Below are positions 13,801-25,987 of a DNA stretch of 64,000 nt, in pieces. A model generated the notes under the pieces. That model was not told the origin of the DNA. It saw only the letters and a list, made by a program, of their open reading frames with translations, and ran no database searches. Origin of the DNA: Centropus unirufus (Eukaryota; Chordata; Aves; Cuculiformes; Centropidae). The position numbers and the translations under genes are program-made. The stretch spans positions 600,522-664,521 of the forward strand of contig VYZI01000287.1 in the NCBI GenBank assembly GCA_013397695.1. The letters run 5' to 3'. Position 1 is the first letter of the stretch, and every line of letters starts with the position of its first letter.

Positions 13801-15511
13801 CTCTAGCAGAAAGTCTGCTCCATGCATAATTCATGTTTAATAATATTTTAGTCTCTAAAGCAAATTACAGTATAAGATAAAAAACAAACAAAGACATGTC
13901 AAAAACAAAAAGTGGAGTTATTAAAAGATTAGAGAAGACATGCAGAAGTGAAATGGAGCCAGGGGAGACATTCAGAACAGCCAACTCACAAGATGCTTGC
14001 AACTAGTAAATGAAAAATGCAGTAATTCTACATATTAAAAGAGTAAGTTGTAGAAGTAATTCATTTGCTGAAGTTACGTGAGAGGGATCCCCACATCTGA
14101 ATCCTGGCTTAAGACCCTTGTCTCACTAGGCAGAAAGTTCTGGAAGTTCTTTCAATTAATCTGGAGGAAGTACTCTCCATGGAGATATATGATGTTTAAT
14201 TCCATGGTTAACGTTGAGTTGTTCAGAGTCAAAGGAAGGTTTTCACCTATCATACAATAAGAGCTCAATATATCAGCTCAGCATTCTGATGACAATGCAC
14301 ACGCCAGCTGCCTCGTCAGCAGCCAGTACATTAAAATACTTGATTTGCTGCAAATTCCACCCAGCTCTCCTCAAGGTTCAGCACAATGCATTATCACTGA
14401 CATTGTAATGCTGCTCAGGTCTTATTATGGTCTCACTCCTAGTGTCTTTTGCACTCATTGGGTATCATCCCTAAAGAAACCATTAAAACGCTACTAGATT
14501 TCCACAACTCACTGGCCTTCTGTTCTTGTTCCATCGTTTTCTTTCTCTTTCTTAAATGTATTGCTTAATGCAAATAATATCAGATCAAAGCAAACCTGAT
14601 GGGCCAAATCACCCCCGGTGTAGCTCCACTGATGCAAAATAACACTAGTTCTGCGTGCCAGGTTCTCAGGTCTGCCTTAACTCTGCTTAGGCGAAGATGA
14701 CACTAATTTTCTCCGATAGAGCAATATATATTATAACTAACCCCCTGTCTAAAGAAACCTTTGTAATTTTGACATGTGTAAGGCGACACTTCAGTGCAGC
14801 CCATACACTCAAGAACCACGCACGTGTGACTGTGCTGTCTTTTACTTTATTCAGTAATGAAGCCGGTACTTGGAAAAGGTGGCAGATCGACAGCTGCAGT
14901 GACAGCAGACCTTTGCTCATCCTCAGAACAGATTGCCGAGCAGCTGAAGCAGAGACTTCCTCACTTTCTCTTTCCAGCTTGTCTCAGCCCTCATCTCCAG
15001 CGTGCGGTTGTTGCCCTCAGTCAGCCCCTGCTGCCTCTGCTCTACCACCAGGAATGGGGGAAACATAAAACCTGTTTGTACAGGCAGGCTTCCCTCTTCT
15101 GGGAAATTAGAGCAAGATCACAAAAGACTCTGCATAAGGTGCTGTATTGTTAGCATCGCCTGGATGTTGCTGCACACCTCTCTTCTCCACTGCCATGAGA
15201 TGGGCAGGTATCTTAGATGTCCTTCAGAAGACTAGTATTTACTGTGTCCCCTTTAGTCCTAAGAAGTGAGATTACTGTCCAAAATGTTTCAAGTTTCCCT
15301 GGCTTGAGCGAGATTCGAAGATCTCAATCTAAGACAAAATTTGGTCAGCATTCCCAGTCCTACCTTCAATGTAATTTTAAACATTTCTGCCATTTCACAC
15401 ACACAAAAGGAAGAAAAGCAATTGTTTATCTATATTCTCTATAAGCCAATAGTGCTACCTCTTTCATTCTTCATCAGCCCAAACCCTCACCAATAAGCAA
15501 AAATTACCTTT

Positions 15512-15569
15512 TACTTTAGAGTACAATGCTTATTAACTTCTACTTTAGAGTACAAGGCTTATTAACTTC
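15512..15569. repeat. 29-bp tandem duplication
   Basis: Two adjacent 29-bp copies (15512-15540 and 15541-15569), each beginning TACTTTAGAGTACAA and ending TTATTAACTTC, with a single T/G difference. This indicates a fairly recent replication-slippage type duplication in the intron. Confidence 0.97.
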
Positions 15570-17277
15570 GCATGTCCAATGTCTTATATAACATATAAAC
15601 AAAATAAGCAACTCCTATAGCATCATGCCTGTGTTAGTATGGCTCTACAGATAAAAACAGTCAAGCCACAGAAAAACCTCGAAATGAAAAGGCTTTCTAA
15701 AAGTATATGAGGTTGCATGCAAGAAAAGTGGTAGGCTGCTTTTTATTTTATTTTTAATATTGTTATTAAAGGTTCATGACTTCATGCAGTAATTTCCCTC
15801 CATCCCATATACCACAGAAATGTCAGGTGATTGGTTTTGAAGCCTAAAGGACTCAGGCTTTTAAGTAAAAGATACCCAAACTGCACAAACACCTCAGCTA
15901 ATCTTTAGTGCACCTTTTCTGAAGTTACGTGAGCTTAGAACTCATATAAAACAAGCTTATTTGCAAAACCTCTCAGTTCCCAAATGGAAATTAAAGGTAC
16001 AACACTCATTAATGTAAATTAATTTTGTAAATGAGTGTAAAATAACATTTCCACTGAAAATTCCTAGTTAGCAGCAAAAAGTTTGCCATGGGTTTAGTGC
16101 TAGGAATTGTCTGCTGTCATGTTGGCTTTGTTACCACTCACTCTACTCAACATCAAGAGCACAGCACTCCTTCACCAATATATTTTCATTTTGGCCTGCA
16201 GTTAGTTTTGGCCTCATACATCTCACTTAAACTACTTTATGCAAAAGGAAAAGTCAGTGTTTTAAGACAGGGACCGCAGGTTTTAGCGGAATAAAGGAAA
16301 AAAGCAGAAAGAAGTACAACAGCACAGCTGGTTGAGAATGGGAAGAGGGGTTAAAGACTTGGCTTGGACTCAGCTCCAAGAGCAAGCATGGATATAGCAA
16401 GCAGTACACCCCTGCACAGACACACAGCTTCGACAGCTTGATCAGCTAAAGCTGCTTGTTTCAGGTGATGCCGTTGGGTGAAGAAAAATTATAGCTTTGA
16501 TGCAGAGAACAGGTATTTAGATGATTGACTCCAATACTTGCATCAATCACAAACCAAATGAGTGAAGGGAACAGGCAATATGAACAACCACATATCCTGT
16601 ATCTACATTGTGGAAAGCCTGGAAACTTGAAGACGCCATGGAAAAAGAACTGGTACCAGCCAAATGACCACAAACTACTTGAAGGCATAATCCTCCATTG
16701 TATTACAGTACTATTGCTCAATTTTCTATAAATTGAAAAAAAATAAGACCAGGAAAAGTTTATCAATAACCTGCACGTCTGAGATGATAGCACAACTCCT
16801 TTGCCAAGTTGAATTGTGACAAATTTTGTGACAGCTAGCTGCTCTAAGCACAGGCTCTATACAGTGCCTGTGAGGGGAATTTCTATATCAATATGGATAA
16901 ACATGTAACCATCATTTTCTAAAAACTCGATTGAAGAGAACACAGTCCCCCCACCCAAAACCAGACAAAGCATTGACATGTTCTGGTGTGCCGCATTACG
17001 GTGAGAAATACTGAAAATAAACAATTCCTGCATTTTGCACTGAGTTACAGCCAAAGATTCTTACCCTCAGTTTTTATTTGATAAGTCACATAGTGAAAAC
17101 AAAAAAAAAATCTGACATTTATTAAAATTTATACCTAACTCTTGTTAATTCTAGAGTTGGGTATGTTCTGAATTTCCTTGAACCACAGCATTCTCCTATA
17201 CCTCTCTCAAGTCTCAGTAACTAAGGAACCACCATAGCGAGGGAGCAAACACACACGGGGCTCCAGCTAAACAAGCA

Positions 17278-17328
17278 AGGGCAACAAGAGTCCCATTTTC
17301 CCTTAAGGTAAAAAGCTCTTGTTGCCCT
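17278..17328. repeat. Perfect 13-bp inverted repeat with 25-nt spacer
   Basis: AGGGCAACAAGAG at 17278-17290 is the exact reverse complement of CTCTTGTTGCCCT at 17316-17328. The spacer includes the small palindrome CCTTAAGG. The arms could form a stem in the intron RNA. No flanking target-site duplication or transposase was seen, so it is not called a transposon. Confidence 0.95.
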
Positions 17329-20300
17329 CCTGACAGACCTACCTAGAGGTCAGTTTTCACTACCAAAATCATTCTTGTACAGGTTGAAGCACTAATTAAA
17401 AAAAATAGACAAGCTCCTTTATTTCCAGCTCAGTTTGCAAACCTTGCCTGCCTGTGGTTTGAGATAAGGGCAAAAGGGTTTGATCCAGCAACATTACAGT
17501 CCCTAGAGCATTATTAGCAGAAAGAAGAATTAAAGACAGCTCTCAAGTGGGAGCTTTGCCTGCAGATAAGTGGTACGCAGGGTTTGCTTCAAAGAACCAG
17601 CTTCGGACAAGAAAGCTGCAGCATATATAGGGGACCAAGAAAACAGGGGCAAGCAAGGGGAGGGGATGCAAAAGAGAAAGGAACACACAAGCAATTTTGC
17701 AGCCCCTATTATCCAGCTGGCTGCTAGGGAAAAGCAGCTCAGAGGCGCTGGTAACCAGATAGCCCTACTCAATTCCCAGCTGGTGAATGAACCAACTGCA
17801 CATTAGAGCTGTTTTCCTTTTCTAACTCCCCAGGGAAGAGCAGCAGCTACTTTCCAACTCCACCCTCATCCTTGCAGCAGCCCTGCAGGTGCTCTGGATG
17901 CTATTTTCAGCCATTCACCGGCAGGTGTGACTCAAGGCCTTGTTATTTAAAATCCTACAAAGGGTAATCTAAAGTGGAAACTGTCCTTCCTAGCATTGCG
18001 GCAACTTTGGTACTATGGACATAGTAAACCAACTCTCCCCACATGCCATTTCTTCTTCAATTCCCTACTGACATTCAATCTAATACGCTTTATACAAAGA
18101 ATCTTATGATGCTTCGGTACATTTGCAGAGCCCAAGACTTTTGTACAGTACCAGCACACACTGAGTCTGAGCAACCATCATACACCTTACCTCTCTGTGT
18201 CCTTCTTCCCAGCATTTTTCCTACCTACCATGACATTTCTGGGTGAAGAAGTCCATAGCTTTTAGGTGATGCTGTAGGTTGCTCTCATATTTGCCTTTAT
18301 TCTACTTGGGTTCACACAACCTAACCATCAAAACCAGAATGCAGAGTACTGACCTGGAAGACACTTGGGTAACCTCAGGTCCAATTTTCTAGTGTAAGCT
18401 CTGCAATGGACTCCCAAAGGCAAGTGCTTATCCAAATACGATGCAGGTATAGCCCCAAGGGAAGAGGGTATGAAAGAATTTTATTCCTTTTACATAGGTA
18501 GTGTCAGCATTCCACTATTCTTACTTAAACTGAACTGGAAGAGACAACTTCATCTATCCCCCAGTGGCAAGGCCGAGCTTACTGTTGCATTCCTCTAGGG
18601 TACACAGATTCTAGTTTTTTCCTAGTACCAAATCAGTTCAAATCCCTGTGAAAAGCCCCAATAGATGTCCCAAAATATTCTCACACTTCCTTAGGTGGAA
18701 AGCCAAGTAAGCACAGTGATAAAAGACATCACCTCTAGGTACACTGGCCCTGTCACTAATCCACTCTAGGTAGCAGTTTTCCTAATGATTCCCATGAGCA
18801 AATCATTCTCCCGGTGAGGGCATTCTTGGGACAGCAACAGATCTGTGCTGTCCCATTCCATCACTGGCAACCTTAGAGTGCTAAGTTTTCACCTGCCGAA
18901 ACACAGCAAATACACTACAGGTGAGCCAAATGCCAAGTGTATTTATCTGCAGACTGAATGTGGTGGATGACATTGATTCGTGGGAATATAAAATAGCTTG
19001 AGGGACAGGGACAGGAATCACATGTTCATGCTTAGGTGATACGTTTGGTCTGCATGTGTGCATGCATTACAATTAAGCATTAAATTAATAAAATTTTTCA
19101 GTGGTCTGTGATGGCAAAAGGGATTGTACTGCTAAATTGATTTAACCTCCCTTTTGACTTTGCTCTTTCCCCTTCCCATTCCCATCTCTCTATTCCTGTG
19201 TTTATGATTTTCTTCCAGTCTTCTTTTTTTCCTGTCCTCTCCTTAGCACTCTTCTTTCCTCCCCCTCCTCCAACGTCTTGCAGTTTCTCCTTCAGCCTCT
19301 TCTCCTGTATCTGAAGAAACAGTGTTGCTATAACTGGCCACGCTCAGGTTTACAACAGCTAAGCACAGGAAAGCAGGAGGAGCTGTTATTTTAAATTTCT
19401 CTATCAGAATATGCCAGAAGATGCAGCAAAAAATAGGATTGCCTTAGGAAGGTGAGCAAGTACCATCTGGGAGGAAGGGAAGGAAAGCGGAGAGATTTAA
19501 AGCAATTCTGTAAGATCACACTACCTGCAGTTCAAAGACCAAAGTGCATTTATTCTCTATACATTTTAAATAGCAAGTGACAGATCTCCAGCATTTTAGC
19601 ATTTCTACTTATGTTCTAATATGATTAGATATGGCACATGAATCTCATTGTGGCAGGTATTAAGACACGCATGACAGGCATTTCTTCACAAGTTAGTGTA
19701 CTGTGCTATGATTTTTATTTCAGACATATATATGCACACAATTACTATCGAGAAACACTCCACTCATCTGAAAGAAATTGAGTACATAGGTAAATAAATA
19801 CTTCTAAAGCAGGTTTTGCCCTGGAGGCCAGATACCTAAAAATGGCACAAAGTATCCATAAGAAAATCTATACCAAAGTATCCAGAAAAACTGTAACTTA
19901 GTAGTATTACTATTTTAGCCCTGAAAAGTCAAACTTCAACAGGGAACTGGCTTTCCCTACGTTTTGTGTATGAAAACTGTTCCTTTAGTGAACATTCATA
20001 GATAGAAATTAATAAAAAGTTGCACAAATTTTGTGATACCTTGAGGACACTCAGACAAAAGGCAGCTGCAGTTAGAATCTGGCTCATCGAACTGTCATAG
20101 ACATCCTCCTCCTTTATTTGCCCATGGACAAACAGAGCAGAAGGTCCTGTCTATCACCAGATCTGATCCGCCACTATATGCAGCACATCCATTCTCACCC
20201 AAATATTTTACCAGCTAGCAATTAACAATGATGCGTAAAGTGGAAAGAGTCCAGCTTGACTGTCAAATTCCATATATTTAGTGTTCAAGAGAAATTTAAG

Positions 20301-21132
20301 AAGCACTTCTGAATTGGCACATATGATCGGGAAATTACAGAGCAACAAACACAGCATGCCATTATGTTTCTCCTAAAAGAGAGAGAATGGACCTGCACTT
20401 TGGGTGTTGCACATTCATTTGCCACCCATGAGCCACTGCCACTGCCTGTGGAGGACAGACCCTGAGTGAGCTCCATAACCAAGGAGAAAGCTCACCCCAA
20501 ACCCAGCTCATCTAACTCATTCTGTAACAAGAGCCGAAATCATAAGAGTTACGTATCTTTCATGCAAAGTGCAACTTCCATCTCTTTCACCAAGTTCACT
20601 TTGTGTCAATAACTGACTTAGAAATAATTAACATTCAGATTTACAGTGGTGCTCATTCTGTTTGCTCTTTTTTCACCTCTATTTCCCTATCAGAGATTGT
20701 CTTTTTCATCCTTTTTTTCTAAATATCCCATCCCAGTTCCAAGCTCCCAACCAGTCATGCTCCTGTTGTTACCCCTCTCCCTTATTTCAACTGGTAAAAC
20801 CAACTTTATCGGCCTTTGGGCTCCCTCAGAAAGGTTTGAGTTTTATTTCCTTTTATGCCTGTGTATGATCACACTACATATATAAAAATAGTAAAATAAT
20901 AATACTTATCATATAGTGGTCTAAGCACTCCCTTGTTGCCTAAGCAACAAATGAATTAACCTGCAAAAAATCCAACTTCATCCACTTCATGCTGAGATAT
21001 AGGGAACATATATTTCAAATTACCTAATGAAACACACCATGAAGAAAAGGACACAGCAGGTACTAAATGAAGGCATAGAATGGGAGAATGACAAGGCGAT
21101 ACTGCATTTTCTGTATGAAATGGGAGCCTTAC

Positions 21133-21265
21133 CATCCTGCTGGCCCTGGAGGTTCTGAGGACTTTGCATTCTCTCTTCCAGATTTGAGCTGAGGTCGGAG
21201 TTCACAGCTGACATCCTAGTCGAGTCACTCATATCAAACTCATCACTTTCTATAGAGCTCTCATC
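21133..21265 (-). CDS. NOL4: NOL4 internal coding exon (about residues 214-257)
   Basis: This is the last NOL4 exon seen in the window, 133 bp: 44 codons plus the first base of the next codon (phase 0 in, phase 1 out). It encodes an acidic, serine-rich segment, DESSIESDEFDMSDSTRM, then SAVNSDLSSNLEERMQ, then SPQNLQGQQD. The acceptor is AATTTCAATTTGCAG and the donor GTAAGG starts at 21132. The segment distinguishes NOL4 from NOL4L: as I recall, NOL4L has a shorter, different linker (MSDSTWMSADPH) at this point, whereas this copy keeps the NOL4 linker. The Met codon at 21232-21230 aligns with the start of the common NOL4L short form, so it could in principle serve as an internal start. The following exon (beginning D/DSAAES in NOL4) was searched for by eye between 1 and 21132 and not found. 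Confidence 0.95.
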
Positions 21266-24200
21266 CTGCAAATTGAAATTTTCAGAGACGTATCAGAAAA
21301 CGCAGTACGCTGTTTCTATTATATGTGCAGTTCACTCATTCCCATTCTTTTCACTCACACTTGGCATGGAGTGCAATCATGATGCATCTTTGTGTATATA
21401 AGCAAATACACAAGAGCACATAAAGAAGAGCAAGGAACACACAGAATTTACGTGATATGATAATCTGACAAATGCAATTTGTTCAACTCCTAGGATGCTC
21501 CATTCCTGCGCTTGTAACAGTTTCCATAGTATTTTGCAAAAGAAAGCTAGTAACTAGAGACCCCATGCCAAGCCCTTGTTATTCAAATTCAGTTAAGAAG
21601 AACTCTTCACATTTCCTGCCTGAATTCTGTACCTTTCCCAAGTGAGGTCTGTAACCCAGTGATGACCATTCACAGATTTCCTAATGGCAATCTGACCTAA
21701 TAAGTCTCCATGACCAAATTCCCTTGACATGATGTCACCTTAACACTGCTACTATGTTTAAAGAAGCATCTGTTAAAATGATAAACCGTACAAAAGTTCT
21801 GAGCATCCTCAAATAACAGTCAAAGGCAAACCAAAGTAATATAATCATAAGAGAATCACTTGAAATGCATTCTACCTCGTACATATTTAGCATGTTTTAT
21901 CCATCAAGTCTAATTACAGAGTCTTTACCGGGGGCATGGGGGGCAAAAAGAAAAATGCTTGATCAAATATTTTCTCCCCAGTTACAAAAACAGAACAATT
22001 TTGGACCTAGTCCAGGGAATGTTCACATACGTATTTACTTTTTTTCAGTCCCAGTGAAGTTCATGCATGCCCTTATGGATTAAAAATCAGGCATCCACAA
22101 GTCTTGCCCCATCAGCTGCTGAGGCACCACACAAATCTATTGATACATTTTCAGAAACAACAAGATAATTACTTCTGTTATGAAGGAAAGCCATTTAAAG
22201 TATGTACAGGAAAAATAAGAACAGGAAATAAGAAGAAAGAAAAATTAACTTTGTATACCCTGAAGATTATTTTAGAATACTTTTCCAATTTATCTATGTT
22301 TATATATATTTAATAAAAGCAGAACCTTAACTAGCAGAATTCTGACTTTTTTTCTTCTGGTTTGCTCACCGCAGGTGCTTAGGAAGAGAGTAACCTTTAG
22401 AAAATGATTTACTGTGTATTTTTTGCGAAATGGTTTCTACGTATGCTAATACAGCTGCTTTCCTCTTTCTGACCCCTTGGTCCTTAACTCAGTTCCTCTC
22501 TTGGTTCTCAGTATGTTTCCAGCTTGCACGGGTGTTTTTCTCTCTTTCAGAAGGGAAGTTCCCTGCAGTTACAACTCCTGTTGAATAGGGAGGAAGGACT
22601 GCCAAATGCCATTCAGGGACGAGAGCGGGACAACTCTGCAAGGTGATGCTATTCTGCAGTGTCACACCAGGACAATGACAAACAGTGAAAGGAACACACC
22701 TTCCTACCGAAGTTTTATAAAAAATGAAATAGAGGAGTGAGAGTTTCTCTAGTGGGAACCAGTCTACCTTGCCCAGGTAAGGCGGGAGCACCCCAGTTAT
22801 AGCAGCAGCAAACACACTAGCACTGCCCTCACACAAGAACTGGGAGACATGAAGCCCAGTTGCCTCCTTCTCTGGGGCGGAGGCACATGTTGAGCTTGTT
22901 CTGAGGTTTTGGGAAAACAAACAGCGCTTTCTCAAAGAGCAAGATCAGAAAACAAGACATCACCAGACTTTCTGGAAGGCTGTGCACCTGTTAGGACACA
23001 GCCGCATTTCTCATTGATCCCTCCAGGAACCAGCAAACAGCAGCTTACATTTTCCAATTCTGAGGTCAGGCACTCTGTACTGGCTCCCAGGAAGGGAGCT
23101 CTGGTTATCCAGTGCTTGCATAAGTAAAAAAAGACACACGTAGGATGCCTCTGTTTGCCTGTGGCACTCTGTGGCATATCTCCACCTCAGTCCCTGAACT
23201 ATGCCACCACTTATCTGAATCAGTGTGGACACACAGGCACAGGGAGAACTGCTCAGAGCCACCGGCATATTTGTACTAGTTGCAGCCTAGCTGTAAATTC
23301 CCACACAGAAATACGTTCTCTTTTTTTCCCTTTCATTAATGACCCCAGCTTAAAAATGATAATTGAGGATGAGAGGAGGCTTTCAGTCACTGTCATAGGT
23401 AGTTGTGGGATCCAAGTTTACTCTTGTCTCAATTCCACCCCCTCCACAAAAACCCAGATATGATTGATGAAACCTTGGAAACAGAGCCTTCCTACAAACC
23501 CAAGCATGTTTTTAAAGCGCATGAAATAGTCTGAATGTATGCACCAGAAATCCTTCTCCTTTGTACTTCAACATTTCCACTGCCATTTTGTTCTTCGTGC
23601 AACAAATGCACTGCCTGGATTAAAAATAAATTCTTAGCAAAACTCCGCTTTGAGAAAAGACAGAAAAATTATCTTGAGAACTTCCCTCGTGCCCACTCCA
23701 CTCTGGCAAACACATTATTACATGAGCATATCAAAAGTGACCCTTCACAAATCCAGTGCTGCAAACAGTTCACGCACAGTAACATCAGAGCTGCAAAACG
23801 GAGCTGGGCAGGGACACACCAGGCAATCGAGCTTCCTGCTGCCACCAGATAGTTGCCCCTGGTTCAGCTAGATGAAAAAAATTGTTTAACATAGATTTCC
23901 ATCGTCAGACCAGAAAGACTACCCCAAAACATTTGAGGCTGTAGAGTTACTGAGGCAGATGGCCCTGAGCGAGTATGAGCTCTGGACCCTGTTGTAGGGG
24001 GAATAATTCTTAAAGGTAAGAAGTCGGAAAACCTGCATCCTTTAATTCCTAAGACCACTGCAGAGATAAAGCCCCTTCTCTCCTGCTTCTTGAAACCCTG
24101 CTGCCAAAATGCTGAAAAGGGGCAGCACACAGGGGGCTGGCGCAATAGCAAGGAAAGATGACCAGGCTGCATTTGTGCATGAAAAACTCAGAGTCAGGAA

Positions 24201-25269
24201 TCTTTCCCCACACCCTCCACAATTAAAAAAAGAGGCAAATGCAAAATATGGGTCCTAGTATTTCTTAAAATTGATGAAATCCCTATTTTATGGGGTATTG
24301 AAAAATGCATAAATCTCTACCAACAGCCCTTATCTACTTATTATGAAACCAAATCTGACTGACTCCACAGAAGCCAGGAGTCAGTCAGGGTCTTTGACAT
24401 AATCCAGATGCTAAGGTTGTTTTTGAGGGTTTTCTTTATTAAAAAAAAAAAGCTTGTAGTCAGGCAGAAGGACACAGCATGTAGGACTGTTTTTTGGCTG
24501 GTACGCAGTCAGCCTTCTAAATGTTTGGCAGCTCTAATGGTAAATGAACACATTTCTAGCAAAACGAGTTCATTACAAATAATTTGGTAGGTGCTGTCCA
24601 ATTGATGAAGCACCTCTTAAGAACTGGTGAAATCCTGAATAAAGAATAGAATGAAAGTATTTTTTTCTAAGAAATAAATGCAATTTAACTCCAATTTTCT
24701 CTGAAGAAGCTTGAATCTCAGCCTACTTATTTTCCCTTTTTTCTGTCTTTTTATCCGTTGTTTCAAAACCAACCTCTACTCTTATTTATCAAGCTTTTTG
24801 CCTTAAATATTTGAACTGCTATTGCCAGGACTTCCATCTGTCTCACTGTGTTGCATCCTGGCTGCTAACCTTGAGAGCACCATGGCATTTGTTTCAGCTG
24901 TTGATTGTATTGCTTTCTAGAAGCAGACAATGAAAGACCCTGGCTGAGCACCACACTAAGTCCCAGGTGAACATGCTGCCCCCCTTAACCTTTCCAATTG
25001 CCCAGACAGTAAAAGGGCACCTTCAGGAAATTTGAAGCAGTACAGCATGTTTCCCCCCAACCATGGAAGGGTGGTAAGTCATGACATTTTCTCTTAACCT
25101 GATTACTAGCACACAAGCATGGCTTGCTTTCAGGCTCACTATTTTCGCAATGAAATTATAAAGATGGGATCAAGATTCATCTCCACGTCAGTTTCCCAGC
25201 TATCGCAAAGACAAGCACCTAAGAACACAGGAGAACAGAAAACCAGACTTGAAAGATTTCAGGTTTTAC
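21266..25269. other. NOL4 intron, no other gene seen
   Basis: This 4,004-bp intron lies between the 25270-25382 and 21133-21265 exons. It is largely unique. The 148-codon frame on the minus strand at 22489-22935 is the longest clean frame in the interval, but it has no recognisable domain and unremarkable composition. No CR1 was recognised. Confidence 0.7.
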
Positions 25270-25382
25270 CTCATCTTGTTGTGAATTTAGTAGCTGCAGC
25301 TTCATGTGTTTCATGTAGGCCATAGTAATTGGCATGTTGTAATCGATCATACTGGTCACCAGAGTTGGAGGTTTTCCATTAT
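25270..25382 (-). CDS. NOL4: NOL4 internal coding exon (about residues 176-213)
   Basis: This is the third NOL4 exon in transcript order, 113 bp: two bases completing the Asp codon split from the previous exon, then 37 codons, leaving in phase 0. The peptide runs NGKPPTLVTSMIDYN, then MPITMAYMKHMKLQ, then LLNSQQDE, matching the well-conserved middle of the NOL4 N-terminal region. The acceptor is TATTTTTATTGCAG and the donor GTAAAA starts at 25269. The following intron to the 21265 exon is 4,004 bp. The methionine-rich stretch (four Met within about 17 residues) is a conserved feature of this exon. I see no substitution that would disrupt function and no in-frame stop. Confidence 0.95.
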
Positions 25383-25875
25383 CTGCAATAAAAATATTTA
25401 TCACGCATTACGTGTTAATTGTGGAGGCTACTTCAGCCTACTCGGCAGTCAAAGTCAGATACATCATTTAGTCCTAACTGGCATTTTCAATTGCTTGTAG
25501 GCTGGACAGTCTCACGAACTAAAATGAAAACCAAGTTCAAATTCTGAAAATTATGAGTTCTTCTAAATGACTACAGCACACGCATCCTATCTATTCCTTA
25601 TGTTTAAAACCCCATATAAACATTTCCATAGCAAAATAAATTATTTCCTCCAGATAAAACCATCTTTCTATTGAGAGTCCATAATGATATTACACACCAA
25701 TCTTAAGTGAAAGCAGAAGATTCACTACCTTCCAGCTTAAGTAAATGAGATGATCTGACTTATTGAACTGTTCCAGTCTACCAAATTTTTATGAACCCTC
25801 ACTTATACTAGGAAAATATAAATGGATATTAGGAATAAAATTACTTCACATCCCGCTATTTGACACTAAAACTAC
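25383..25875. other. Short NOL4 intron (493 bp)
   Basis: The shortest intron in the window, GTAGT...TTGCAG in gene direction. It contains only AT-rich unique sequence. Confidence 0.9.
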
Positions 25876-25987
25876 CTTTATGATCCGCTCCATCTGGGTT
25901 TAAATGCATTCTTTTCTGGCACTCTGAGCAGCTCATTAGAAATCGTGTCACCGCTTCTCTCGGTAGGAAGGCATAGGTTTCTGAAAT
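25876..25987 (-). CDS. NOL4: NOL4 internal coding exon (about residues 139-175)
   Basis: This is the second NOL4 exon in the window in transcript order, 112 bp: 37 codons plus one base (enters in phase 0, leaves in phase 1). It begins ISETYAFLPREAVTRF, continues through LMSCSECQKRM and ends HLNPDGADHK, with the first base of the next Asp codon. The CxxC pair in SCSEC is visible, but I would not call a zinc site from it. The acceptor is TTATTCATTTCAG and the donor GTAGT starts at 25875, a weaker-looking donor than its neighbours. It follows the previous exon after a 10,807-bp intron and sits only 493 bp before the next exon. The junctions KA|IS and K(G|AT)N both restore the NOL4 frame. Human NOL4 has Ser where this copy has Thr in ISET, and Thr where this copy has Ala in DGAD, as recalled from memory. 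Confidence 0.95.

Larger units (their letters stand above)
7811..21132. other. NOL4 intron interior, no exon seen
   Basis: About 13 kb of AT-rich intron downstream of the 21133-21265 exon in gene direction. No further NOL4 exon was recognised on the minus strand: I looked for codon patterns of the D/DSAAESFNG and EQPLNLS segments. Other open frames are at most about 125 codons and lack protein similarity. Notable small structures are an inverted repeat at 17278-17328, a 29-bp tandem duplication at 15512-15569, and a possible ancient amniote repeat fragment near 14598-14645. No CR1 copy longer than a few tens of bases was recognised here, unlike the flanks. Confidence 0.6.

Noticed and set aside
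22489..22935. 148-codon minus-strand frame in a NOL4 intron as a possible exon or gene
   Set aside because: No recognisable domain, no clear splice signals and no similarity to the expected NOL4 sequence; the frame is compatible with chance.
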